Assembly: GCA_943788825.1 (NCBI GenBank)
Contig: CALSRT010000002.1
Coordinates: forward strand, 496,001-560,000
DNA from: UBA4582 sp002389265
GTDB lineage: Bacteria > Pseudomonadota > Gammaproteobacteria > Pseudomonadales > Azotimanducaceae
Length of the DNA stretch: 64,000 bases
Reading direction: 5' to 3'
Both the position numbers and the translations under genes were made by a program. This document shows, in pieces, positions 17,774 to 25,506 of the stretch (positions are counted from its first letter, which is position 1; the number at the start of each line of letters is the position of its first letter). The notes under the pieces were generated by a model, which did not search any database, had not been told where the DNA came from, and saw nothing but the letters and a program-made list of their open reading frames with translations.

Positions 17774-17883
17774 TTTTTCGTTGTGGGCGGGCTTTCTGGC
17801 TACCGCCGGTTGTTAGCGGTTATGCTGCATGCTGAATAAGCGTGTCGAGTTCGACACAAACAAAGAACTGACGGGAGACGAGC

Positions 17884-18546
17884 TTGAGTGCAACTATTGA
17901 AATCACACAGGATATTGCCATCATCACGATGGATGACGGCAAAGCCAATGCAATAAATCCGACCATGATCGCGGCGTTGAATGCTTGTCTTGATCAGGCG
18001 GAACAAAGTGCCCGTGCGGTGGTGCTTGTGGGCCGAGAGAATCGATTCTCGGCGGGTTTTGATCTGAAGCTGATGTCTAGCTTGAGCAGCGATCAGGTCA
18101 CTTTGATGGTGGATGATGGCGGTCGATTGGCGCTGCGTCTGTATGCGTTTCCCATGCCGGTGGTATGCGCCTGTACCGGCCATGGTATTGCCATGGGCAG
18201 TTTTATCTTGCTCGCGTCAGACATCCGTATCGGCTCAGAAGGGCCCTATAAGATCGGCGCCAATGAAACCGCAATTAATATGGTGCTGCCCGTGTTCGCG
18301 GTGGAGCTGCTCAAGGCGCGGATTGATCCGCGGCATCTCGGTCATGCCGCCATTAACGGCCATTTGTATGACCCTGATGGGGCCGTGGCAGCAGGTTTTC
18401 TGGATCGCATTGTTCCCGCCAGCGAGGTCAAAGCGACTGCAATCGAAGTCGCCCTGGAGTTGAGTGCTCTGACAAGCCCTGCCTATGGTAAGAATAAACG
18501 CTTGATTCGAGCGCAGACGATCGCAGCGATCGAGCCAAGTCTTTAA
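17884..18546 (+). CDS. Enoyl-CoA hydratase/isomerase (crotonase) family protein
   Basis: A 220-residue crotonase-fold protein, about 35-40 residues shorter than typical hydratases because the C-terminal helical part is reduced. The oxyanion-hole segments are visible: RFSAGFDLKLM (about residues 55-65) and GHGIAMGSFILLASDIRIG (about 99-117). The two catalytic glutamates of enoyl-CoA hydratase are not obviously present, so isomerase, hydrolase or other crotonase chemistry is possible. It begins with TTG preceded by GGGAG; the next internal ATG would remove the first strand. It lies between the YjbR-like gene and the zinc dehydrogenase on the same strand. Confidence 0.9.
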   Translation: MSATIEITQDIAIITMDDGKANAINPTMIAALNACLDQAEQSARAVVLVGRENRFSAGFDLKLMSSLSSDQVTLMVDDGGRLALRLYAFPMPVVCACTGHGIAMGSFILLASDIRIGSEGPYKIGANETAINMVLPVFAVELLKARIDPRHLGHAAINGHLYDPDGAVAAGFLDRIVPASEVKATAIEVALELSALTSPAYGKNKRLIRAQTIAAIEPSL

Positions 18547-18631
18547 ATTGGGTGGCCTGGCGCCATCTTTACCCAGGAACAGGCTGTTAGCCTATTTCTA
18601 GACCATTGTTAGTCGATTTAAGGAGTCCTCC

Positions 18632-19711
18632 ATGAAAGCTGCAATCATGCGCGATGCGCGTCTTGTCGTTGATACCATCTCACGACCTGAGCCAGCCGCT
18701 GGCGAGGTGCTGGTCAAGACCCTGGCTTGCGGAATCTGCGGGTCAGACTTGCATGCGTTGAAGTTCGGCCAGCAAATGGTTGAAACATCCAAGGCAACCG
18801 GCGGCTCCTTCTCCATGGACTTGAGTCATGATGTGGTGATGGGGCATGAGTTTTGTGCTGAAATTCTAGACCACGGACCCGGCACAACAAAGTCCCTCAA
18901 GGCGGGCACGCGAGTCTGTTCTGTGCCGATGACGATTCGCGATGGCGCAGTGAGCACGGTGGGCTACTCGAATCTGGTGCCCGGTGGTTATGCAGAAAAC
19001 ATGGTGCTCCACGAGTCGATGCTGCTGCCTGTGCCGAATGGTCTGGCCAGCGATCTGGCAGCGCTCACAGAACCCATGGCAGTGGGCTACCATGCAGTGC
19101 AGATGGCCAAGCTGAACAATGCCGAAATTCCTTTGGTGATTGGCTGTGGTCCCGTGGGTCTTGCGGTCATAGCCGCACTCAAGCGCCTGGGAGTTGGCCC
19201 TATAATCGCTGCTGACTTCAGCGAGACACGCCGCAAGCTGGCGTTGATGATGGGCGCCGACGAGGTGGTCAATCCTGCCGAGTCTTCGCCCTACGACAGT
19301 TGGCGATCGGTGGCGATGCTGGGTGTGGATGGTTCGCGCCTGCCGGAACTGCCGTTGGTGGGACAACAATATCGGGAAGGTGTCTTCTTCGAATGCGTGG
19401 GTATTCCCGGCGTGATCGATCAATTGATGGCTAATGCCCGTCGTGGCTGCCGGATTGTGGTGGTGGGTGTGTGTATGGAGCAGGACCATATTCGGCCGTT
19501 AGTGGGAATCAACAAAGAGTTGAACCTGCAATTTGTGCTTGGCTATACCGCCGATGAATTCAAAGAGACCCTCGGGCATATTGCCGAGGGAGAGCTGGAT
19601 GTCGCCCCCTTGATTACCGGCAAGGTCGGGCTTGACGGTATCGCGGCGGCTTTTGTCGATTTGGGCAGTCCCGAAGTGCATGCAAAAATTCTGGTGGATC
19701 CGTCCAGGTAA
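18632..19711 (+). CDS. Zinc-binding alcohol dehydrogenase (MDR family)
   Basis: A 359-residue medium-chain dehydrogenase. The catalytic zinc ligands are visible in CGICGSDLH (Cys36) and GHEF (His72, Glu73), and the Rossmann motif is GCGPVGLAVIAALKRLG (about residues 170-186). The four-cysteine structural-zinc lobe of classical ADH is missing; the corresponding loop carries the short segment VCSVPMTIRDGA instead. It oxidises an alcohol or polyol with NAD(P), substrate unknown. AGGAGTCCTCC directly precedes the ATG. It is the last gene of the rightward catabolic run from 15714. Confidence 0.93.
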   Translation: MKAAIMRDARLVVDTISRPEPAAGEVLVKTLACGICGSDLHALKFGQQMVETSKATGGSFSMDLSHDVVMGHEFCAEILDHGPGTTKSLKAGTRVCSVPMTIRDGAVSTVGYSNLVPGGYAENMVLHESMLLPVPNGLASDLAALTEPMAVGYHAVQMAKLNNAEIPLVIGCGPVGLAVIAALKRLGVGPIIAADFSETRRKLALMMGADEVVNPAESSPYDSWRSVAMLGVDGSRLPELPLVGQQYREGVFFECVGIPGVIDQLMANARRGCRIVVVGVCMEQDHIRPLVGINKELNLQFVLGYTADEFKETLGHIAEGELDVAPLITGKVGLDGIAAAFVDLGSPEVHAKILVDPSR

Positions 19712-19801
19712 AGGCTGTGTGTAAAAACGGGCTATAAAAATGCTGGGTCAGCCCGCGCTCAAGTGGTTCCGCGTGCGGGTTGAAAGGTTGGGCGCCGGCT
19801 G

Positions 19802-19829
19802 TTGCATCAATCTCGCAATACTGTATATT
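19802..19829 (+). promoter_or_regulatory. Sigma-70 promoter overlapping the LexA box
   Basis: A -35 like TTGCAT (19802-19807) and -10 like TATATT (19824-19829) are separated by 16 bases. The -10 lies inside the LexA box, so bound LexA would block RNA polymerase. Confidence 0.55.
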
Positions 19830-19836
19830 AATACAG
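19821..19836 (+). promoter_or_regulatory. LexA (SOS) box
   Basis: CTGTATATTAATACAG fits the gammaproteobacterial LexA operator CTGT-N8-ACAG exactly, with TA on its left and an A+T-rich core as in the strongest Escherichia coli boxes. It lies 40 bases upstream of the small coiled-coil gene at 19876 and overlaps its likely -10 element. Confidence 0.85.
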
Positions 19837-19875
19837 TTATTATAACTAAGTCTTCACGCTCAATCAGAGGTATCG

Positions 19876-20208
19876 ATGACATATCAGTATGAGGTAATTG
19901 CGAAGATGGCAGCTGAGATTTCCAAGCAAATGCTCAAGCTTAATAATCAGCTAGATAAAGTCATCGACAAGCAAGACGAGCTTATCGATCCCGAATCACA
20001 AAAGGCGGTGGTGATTGCGTTGGTCAATGATCTTAGGTGGGATGAGGCAGCGAAATTGTGTGCCGAACAAGCCAAGGAAGATGATAAGCGAACCCGTTTG
20101 GCTGAGGAAGAAAAGCATCTTCGCAGTGAGTTGGAGGCTTTGCGCGAACAACTGGTGAAGGTGTCAAACGGTGAGATAGTCGAGCCACCAACAGACTCGG
20201 AAGAGTGA
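19876..20208 (+). CDS. Small coiled-coil protein, predicted SOS-regulated
   Basis: A 110-residue, strongly charged protein with no signal peptide or membrane segment. Residues 1-45 are a helix (EVIAKMAAEISKQMLKLNNQ), 46-65 a short linker (NDLRWDEAAKLCAEQ), and 66-98 a heptad-rich coiled coil (RLAEEEKHLRSELEALREQL), ending in an acidic tail. I do not recognise the family. AGAGG precedes the ATG. A LexA box 40 bases upstream overlaps the likely promoter, which points to induction by DNA damage. It is monocistronic: the next gene is on the opposite strand. It could be a regulator or inhibitor made during the SOS response, but that is inference from the operator and size alone. Confidence 0.85.
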   Translation: MTYQYEVIAKMAAEISKQMLKLNNQLDKVIDKQDELIDPESQKAVVIALVNDLRWDEAAKLCAEQAKEDDKRTRLAEEEKHLRSELEALREQLVKVSNGEIVEPPTDSEE

Positions 20209-20324
20209 TTTCAGCGGGCGTTCATCGGGTTCTGGCGGCGGGTCTAGCCAACCTTTAATAGAGGCAAACAGAAATTTTTAACTGTTGATTTCGTGCGATA
20301 GATCAGTTCATTCCTGATAAGCGC

Positions 20325-20825
20325 TCAATACAGATAGCGGATCTCATCCTTCACAAAGGTATAACGCGGTTGTTTGTACCAGCCGTAAATGAGTGACTTA
20401 CGAGGTTCCTTGTGTACCTTGGTGTCGTAGACGACGAGCTGTCCTGTTGTGCCATCGAGCCAGAAGTCGATGTCATAAAGTTTGTCTGGATCGCCGGCCA
20501 CATGGAAGTCGGTGCAGGCGAAGTAGATGTTGCCGCGAATCTGGCGCACAGGATCGTGGACCTTGACGAACTTCAGCGCAAGATTTTCACCGGTCTTGTC
20601 ATCTAAAACATGAAAGAGGCCTTCGGCATCGAGCAGTTTGGCGACATGCTCGTCCATCGTCGCCTTGATATCATCGACATAGAATTTTGTCGATGTGACG
20701 TTTGGTGCTGTCGAAGGTGCTTGAATATCTGCCGAGGGCTCTGCCTGGATCCAGGGTCCGAACGAAATCAACAGCCCAAATAGCAGGCTGTTGATCTTTG
20801 TCGTGCTGAACTTTCGATTAAGCAT
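20325..20825 (-). CDS. Secreted hypothetical protein
   Basis: A 166-residue protein with an N-terminal signal peptide (hydrophobic stretch INSLLFGLLISFGPWIQA, likely cut after QAEP or IQA). The mature part is about 138 residues, starting with a Pro/Ser/Thr-rich linker, then an alpha/beta domain with HVAKLLDAEGLFHVLDDKTG, YFACTDFHVAGDPDKLYDID and VYDTKVHKEPRKSLIYGWY. I do not recognise the family. It is the third gene of a leftward group behind the sterol-desaturase-family enzyme and the His-rich lipoprotein, only 21 bases after the latter, so a shared envelope role with that lipoprotein is likely. Confidence 0.85.
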   Translation of the reverse strand: MLNRKFSTTKINSLLFGLLISFGPWIQAEPSADIQAPSTAPNVTSTKFYVDDIKATMDEHVAKLLDAEGLFHVLDDKTGENLALKFVKVHDPVRQIRGNIYFACTDFHVAGDPDKLYDIDFWLDGTTGQLVVYDTKVHKEPRKSLIYGWYKQPRYTFVKDEIRYLY

Positions 20826-20846
20826 ATAAGCTGTTCGCTCGAAAAA

Positions 20847-21152
20847 TTAAGCCTCGGGAGCAGGCTCTCCGGCATGCTCAGCAGCTTCGCCCGCATGTTC
20901 ATGGGCTTCTTCGGCAGCTTCACCCGCATGTTCGTGGGCTTCTTCGGCAGCTTCACCCGCATGTTCGTGGGCTTCTTCAGCAGCTTCGCCGGCATGTTCA
21001 TGGGTTGCTTCAGCAGCAGGTGCAGCTTCGCCGGCATGTTCTGCGGCAGCAGGTGCAGCTTCGCTAGCCTGTCCGACAGTTTGATCGGCTTGTCCACAGG
21101 CCATTAACGCAAACAAGGGTAGTACTAACAATAATTTTAAAAGAACTTTCAT
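20847..21152 (-). CDS. His/Glu/Ala-rich repeat lipoprotein
   Basis: A 101-residue lipoprotein. The signal peptide ends in the lipobox LMAC, so Cys19 would be lipidated; the next residues (GQADQ) do not carry the inner-membrane Asp+2 signal, so it probably goes to the outer membrane. The mature part is almost entirely an 11-residue repeat AGEAAEEAHEH, three exact copies plus variants, containing regularly spaced His-x-His pairs and glutamates. This could form a metal-binding or extended helical spacer; neither is proven. The start at MKVLLKLLL has GGAG seven bases upstream; a longer open frame adds 21 residues before the signal and is rejected. It lies 64 bases downstream of the desaturase-family gene. 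Confidence 0.9.
   Translation of the reverse strand: MKVLLKLLLVLPLFALMACGQADQTVGQASEAAPAAAEHAGEAAPAAEATHEHAGEAAEEAHEHAGEAAEEAHEHAGEAAEEAHEHAGEAAEHAGEPAPEA
20884..21015. repeat. Four 33-bp tandem repeats inside the lipoprotein gene
   Basis: Four head-to-tail 33-base units (20884, 20917, 20950, 20983) encode the 11-residue AGEAAEEAHEH repeat. The middle two differ by a single base, which suggests recent expansion and copy-number variation between strains. Confidence 0.9.
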
Positions 21153-21216
21153 GCGGATGCTCCGTGAGGGTGCTGTAGGATCAAACAGTATCCGCCCTAG
21201 AACGCTTGTCGTCACG

Positions 21217-22059
21217 TTATTTCTTGATTTCCGACGCAGTGGCCTGATCGCCGAGCGTCAAATTGTCTAGTTTGAATGGCTCGAAAAGCCAGGTTTTGAC
21301 AGAGAATGCGTGGTTTCGCGCTTCGGGCAGACCAAGCGCGTGCTCTTTATTCGTGGTTGCGCCAAAGTCTGCCGGGCGCGAGTAGCTGCGGAATAAGGGA
21401 TCCCAAATGCTGAAGATGGTTGAAAAATTGGCGTCGCCATAATGGCGATCAACCGCGTGGTGGCTAGCATGAAATCGCGGCGTGACGATACATCGCGACA
21501 AAGTTTGTTCGACCTGATTGGGGAAATCGAAATTGCTGTGATGGAATTGTGCGCACAAACTCACCAACCCCTCAAACAGAAACCACGAGATGGCCGTGGG
21601 TCCCCACACGGCAACCCACAGCGCTTTGGCGCCGAAGGAAAGTAATAACTCTCCTGGATGAAATCGAAGGGCGGTCGTGACGTCCATGCCTGTGTCGGAG
21701 TGGTGTGCCTTGTGAAAGCGCCACAGGAATGTTACTCGATGATTGGCCCGGTGCCAGCAATAGTCAAACAGATCCAGCACAAGGACCGTTGCGACCATCT
21801 CGACCCAGCCCGTGAGTCCTAGCCAACGCGAAATTCCCCAGCCTTGCTCTTCGACATACACGATCCAGAGCAGAAATGGTACGTAGGCCAGAAAGCGTAT
21901 CGTGAGGGTGTTCAACAGGGCGATGCCACCATGGAACAGTAGTCGCCTGAGTCTGCTATCAGGCCACGGGCGTTGGGGCACTAGGGTTTCTATGCCTAAA
22001 AACAGCATAAAACCCAAGATAAAAATAACCAGTTTGCCAGTGTCGAGATCGATATCCAT
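21217..22059 (-). CDS. Sterol desaturase / fatty acid hydroxylase family protein
   Basis: A 280-residue integral membrane di-iron enzyme. Several membrane helices (for example LVIFILGFMLFLGIETLV near the N-terminus) surround the histidine clusters that bind iron: HRANH (H-x3-H), HKAHH (H-x2-HH), HHSNFDF and HASHH. These enzymes hydroxylate or desaturate sterols, hopanoids, carotenoids or fatty acids with O2. The exact substrate cannot be read, but bacterial members often act on membrane lipids. It leads a leftward three-gene group with a lipoprotein and a secreted protein. It is divergent from the ABC exporter operon, about 195 bases away. Confidence 0.93.
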   Translation of the reverse strand: MDIDLDTGKLVIFILGFMLFLGIETLVPQRPWPDSRLRRLLFHGGIALLNTLTIRFLAYVPFLLWIVYVEEQGWGISRWLGLTGWVEMVATVLVLDLFDYCWHRANHRVTFLWRFHKAHHSDTGMDVTTALRFHPGELLLSFGAKALWVAVWGPTAISWFLFEGLVSLCAQFHHSNFDFPNQVEQTLSRCIVTPRFHASHHAVDRHYGDANFSTIFSIWDPLFRSYSRPADFGATTNKEHALGLPEARNHAFSVKTWLFEPFKLDNLTLGDQATASEIKK

Positions 22060-22253
22060 GAGCCGATTATGGACCTTGTCAGCGATGAGTAAAGAGATTC
22101 ATTAAGCCATAGGCTGATGATAACGATTCACGAGCAAATACTGGCTGCCGACTTTCAACTTGAGCCGTGCCTAGGTGACCTGGGGCAATCTGATCATGAT
22201 CGAAGTCGGCTACTTTAACGACAGGTGCATTGGCCTGGAGTGGAGTCGCTCGC

Positions 22254-23132
22254 ATGACGCAGCAAGCAACAGATATTAATTCGTTGAATAAGGGTGTGGC
22301 CGGCTCAGGTGCGGCCGGCTCAGGTGTGGCCGGCTCAGGTGCGGCCGGCTCAGGTGCGGCCGGCCCAGGTGCTGCGGACAAGCCGAGGGTGGTCTTCGAT
22401 GTCCAGGGTCTTACCCGTGTTTACCAAACTGGCGGGGTGGCGGTCCATGCGCTGCGTGGCGTCGATCTGAAACTTTATGACGGTGAGTTTGTGGTGTTGC
22501 TGGGGGCATCGGGTAGCGGCAAATCAACTTTGCTCAATATCCTGGGTGGTCTTGATACGGCTACGGCCGGCCAGGTTCTCTACACGCCGGCTGCTTCCCG
22601 AAAACTGCAACAAGCACCGCAGGCTGAATCGAGTTATGACTTAACCCATGCTACTGAAAAACAGCTAACAGATTATCGGCGTCATCATGTGGGGTTTGTG
22701 TTTCAATTTTATAACTTGATACCTAGCCTCACGGCTCGAGAAAATATCACTGTGGTCACCGAGATCGCCTTGCAGCCTATGCAGCCAGAGGAGGCGCTGG
22801 CGCTGGTGAATCTGACCGAGCGTCAGGATCATTTTCCTGCACAGCTATCTGGTGGAGAGCAGCAACGAGTTGCCATTGCTCGGGCCGTCGCAAAAAATCC
22901 CGCTGTGCTGCTGTGTGATGAGCCAACCGGTGCCCTCGATTCGAAGACAGGTATTGTCGTGCTTGAGGCGTTGCAGCGCGCGAACAACACGCTGGGAACA
23001 ACGACTGTGGTGATCACTCACAATGTAACGATCGCCCAGATAGCAGACCGAGTGATCCAGCTGGTGGACGGCAAAATCAGTCGCGTGAGTGTCAATGAGA
23101 CCCGCTGCTCGCCATCTGATCTGCACTGGTAG
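22254..23132 (+). CDS. ABC transporter ATP-binding protein (LolD/MacB type)
   Basis: A 292-residue ATPase for the FtsX-type permease encoded next. The nucleotide-binding domain is complete: Walker A GASGSGKST, Q-loop FVFQFYNLIPSLTA, signature LSGGEQQRVAIARA, Walker B VLLCDEPTGALD and H-loop ITHN. Before the domain is a 38-residue N-terminal extension that is mostly a Gly/Ala/Ser repeat encoded by 15-bp tandem repeats, which most family members lack. The start MTQQATDINS is preferred to a Met eight codons earlier because GGAG lies about ten bases before it. It is followed after three bases by the permease and then by the HlyD-type adaptor. Confidence 0.95.
   Translation: MTQQATDINSLNKGVAGSGAAGSGVAGSGAAGSGAAGPGAADKPRVVFDVQGLTRVYQTGGVAVHALRGVDLKLYDGEFVVLLGASGSGKSTLLNILGGLDTATAGQVLYTPAASRKLQQAPQAESSYDLTHATEKQLTDYRRHHVGFVFQFYNLIPSLTARENITVVTEIALQPMQPEEALALVNLTERQDHFPAQLSGGEQQRVAIARAVAKNPAVLLCDEPTGALDSKTGIVVLEALQRANNTLGTTTVVITHNVTIAQIADRVIQLVDGKISRVSVNETRCSPSDLHW
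22293..22375. repeat. 15-bp tandem repeat in the ABC ATPase gene
   Basis: Five and a half copies of GGTGyGGCCGGCTCA (starting at 22293, 22308, 22323, 22338 and 22353) are in frame and encode G(V/A)AGS pentapeptides. Copies differ only at one or two bases, so the number may vary between strains without shifting the frame. Confidence 0.95.
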
Positions 23133-23135
23133 CGG

Positions 23136-25502
23136 GTGGTGCGGGCACTGGACAAAAAGCTACTGCGTGAACTCTGGCAGATGCGCGCACAAGTCATGGC
23201 GATAGGCCTGGTGATCGTCGGTGGTGTGGGCGTGTTTATCATGTCTCTGAGTACGCTCGACTCTTTGTACAGTACCCAGCAAAATTACTACAAGGAGCAT
23301 CACTTTGCGGAGGTGTTTGCATCACTGAAGCGAGCGCCTACTTCAGTTCTGGGTGAGGTTGCGCGCATACCCGGCGTCGATAAGGTCGAGGATCGGGTGG
23401 TCGCTTATGTCAATCTTGACATTGAAGGCTACGCTGAACCCGTCAGCGGGCACCTGCTGTCTTTGCCCGCAGGCGGTCGAAGTATCCTGAATCAACTCTA
23501 CCTGCGGACCGGCACCGAGCTCGACCCGGGGCGTGATGATGAGGTGTTGGTGAGCGAGGAGTTCGCATGGGCTCATGGACTCAACCCGGGTGACAGCCTG
23601 TGGGCAACCATCAATGGCCGCCGCAAGCAGTTGCAGATTGTGGGGTTGGTCTTGTCACCGGAGTATATTTACCAGATCGCACCAGGCGCTATGTTCCCTG
23701 ACTATAAACGCTATGGCGTGCTCTGGATGGCGCGTAAGCCGCTGGCGGCAGCTTACGGCATGACTGGTGCATTCAATGATGTCAGTCTGACCATTAACCG
23801 TGGTGCCAATCTACAAACTGTAATCGATCAGCTTGATGCTGTGCTCAAGCCTTTTGGTGGTACGGGAAGCTTTGGTCGCAAAGACCAACTGTCAAATCGC
23901 TTTTTGACTGAGGAGCTCAACCAGCAAAAGACCATCGCGACGATCTTCCCGCTGATTTTCCTCGGGGTTGCGGCATTCCTGTTGAATGTGGTGATCAGCC
24001 GTTTGATCAGTCTGGAACGTCAGCAGATCGCTGCGCTAAAAGCGTTCGGTTACAGCAATCTGGCCGTCGCTATCCACTACAGTAAGCTGGCCCTGTCGAT
24101 CACGGCCCTTGGCATTGTTGCCGGCATCGGCGTTGGCATCTGGATGGGGCAAGGCTTGAGCAATATCTATATGGAGTTTTACAGTCTGCCTTTTATGACA
24201 TACATACTGCGGCCGTCGGTGGTGCTTGCTGCGATTGGCATCAGTGTCGCTGTGACGCTGATAGGCACGCTCTATGCTGTGAAGAAAGCGGCGAGTCTGC
24301 CTCCTGCTCAGGCGATGCGGCCCGAGACGCCAGCCCTGTATCGCAAGACCCTATTGGAAATCCTTGGCCTGGACAGCTGGTTCAACCCATCGACTCGGAT
24401 GATTTTGCGCCATCTGGAACGCAATCTGCTCAAAGCCGGGCTTACTGTGCTGGGTATCGCGCTGGCCTGCGGCATTATGATGATCGGTAGATTTCAGCAG
24501 GGGGCTATTGATCACATGGTGTGGGTCCAGTTTCATTTAAGCCAGCGTGAAGATTTGCTGGCGTTATATACGGAGCCCACCTCGACGAGGTCTCTATATT
24601 CATTAGGAGGCATTGAAGGCGTCGAATATATCGAAGGTTTTCGAGTGGTACCCGTTGAGTTGCGCTTCGAGCATCGCCGTTACAGGACCGCGATTTACGG
24701 CATCGAGCCTGGCAGCGATTTGTTGCGTTTACTGGATGAAAACCTGGCGCCCGTCAGTTTGCCGGTGTCGGGTATTGTGCTCACCGACTATCTCGCAACG
24801 CTGCTGCATGTCAGACCCGGTGAATTACTTGAGGTCGAAATACTGGAAGGCAATCGTCCCATTGTTCAGGTGCCCTTGATGGCCACAGCAAAACAATATG
24901 TTGGTGTGAGCGGCTATATGCAGCGGGATGCCTTGAACGTTCTGTTGAAGGAGGGGGCTGCCATATCGGGCGCGCTGTTGAAGGTTGATGTTCAAGAGCA
25001 ACGCAATGTCTATAGCCATCTCAAGCAGATGCCGCGTATAGCGGGGGTCGTCGAGCAACAATCAGCAATCAAAGCCTTCTACTCAACTCTCGCCGAGACG
25101 GTACTTTTCTTTACTTTTGTTTCAAGCCTGCTGGGCGGCAGTATTGCCTTTGGGGTGGTGTACAACAGCATGCGTATCGCCGTGTCGGAGCGTAATCGCG
25201 ATCTGGCGAGCTTGCGTGTGCTTGGTTATCGGGTTGGCGAAGTCGCCTATATTTTGCTGGGTGAGATGGCGCTGCTGGTATTGCTGGCCATCCCCTTGGG
25301 ATTGTTGATCGGCTATGGCTTGTGTGCATTTTTGGCGCGTCAATTCAGTACGGATCTGTATCGAATACCATTGGTTTTAGGTCTCGATGTGTATGCATTT
25401 GCAGCAACGGTTGTGTTGGTTTCTGCGGTATTTTCAGGCCTGGTAGTCTGGCGTAATCTGGCCGGTTTAAATTTAGTGGGCGTCCTCAAGACCCGGGAGT
25501 AG
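23136..25502 (+). CDS. ABC transporter permease with two FtsX domains
   Basis: A 788-residue permease of the MacB/LolCE-like mechanotransmission type. After an N-terminal helix (about residues 20-40, VIVGGVGVFIMSLSTL) come a periplasmic domain and a first FtsX core (about 275-400, with IFPLIFLGVAAFLLNVVISR). A second half follows with another periplasmic domain and FtsX core (about 650-785, ending LNLVGVLKTRE). The duplicated form resembles the 780-860-residue permeases that serve tripartite or lipid-related exporters. It starts at GTG (23136 or 23139), three bases after the ATPase stop. It moves substrates from the inner leaflet or periplasm outward, together with the adaptor encoded next; the substrate is unknown. 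Confidence 0.94.
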   Translation: MVRALDKKLLRELWQMRAQVMAIGLVIVGGVGVFIMSLSTLDSLYSTQQNYYKEHHFAEVFASLKRAPTSVLGEVARIPGVDKVEDRVVAYVNLDIEGYAEPVSGHLLSLPAGGRSILNQLYLRTGTELDPGRDDEVLVSEEFAWAHGLNPGDSLWATINGRRKQLQIVGLVLSPEYIYQIAPGAMFPDYKRYGVLWMARKPLAAAYGMTGAFNDVSLTINRGANLQTVIDQLDAVLKPFGGTGSFGRKDQLSNRFLTEELNQQKTIATIFPLIFLGVAAFLLNVVISRLISLERQQIAALKAFGYSNLAVAIHYSKLALSITALGIVAGIGVGIWMGQGLSNIYMEFYSLPFMTYILRPSVVLAAIGISVAVTLIGTLYAVKKAASLPPAQAMRPETPALYRKTLLEILGLDSWFNPSTRMILRHLERNLLKAGLTVLGIALACGIMMIGRFQQGAIDHMVWVQFHLSQREDLLALYTEPTSTRSLYSLGGIEGVEYIEGFRVVPVELRFEHRRYRTAIYGIEPGSDLLRLLDENLAPVSLPVSGIVLTDYLATLLHVRPGELLEVEILEGNRPIVQVPLMATAKQYVGVSGYMQRDALNVLLKEGAAISGALLKVDVQEQRNVYSHLKQMPRIAGVVEQQSAIKAFYSTLAETVLFFTFVSSLLGGSIAFGVVYNSMRIAVSERNRDLASLRVLGYRVGEVAYILLGEMALLVLLAIPLGLLIGYGLCAFLARQFSTDLYRIPLVLGLDVYAFAATVVLVSAVFSGLVVWRNLAGLNLVGVLKTRE

Positions 25503-25506
25503 CACT

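Noticed and set aside
20884..21015. 33-bp repeats considered as a CRISPR array
   Set aside because: Units are directly joined with no unique spacers, and they are in frame inside a lipoprotein gene.
20768..21097. Leftward frame with a KKPTNMRVKLP repeat
   Set aside because: It is the other reading frame of the 33-bp repeats in the His-rich lipoprotein gene, which has the real signal peptide and lipobox.
22079..22381. Leftward frame with an APEPA-like repeat
   Set aside because: It is only the reverse reading of the 15-bp repeat in the ABC ATPase gene.
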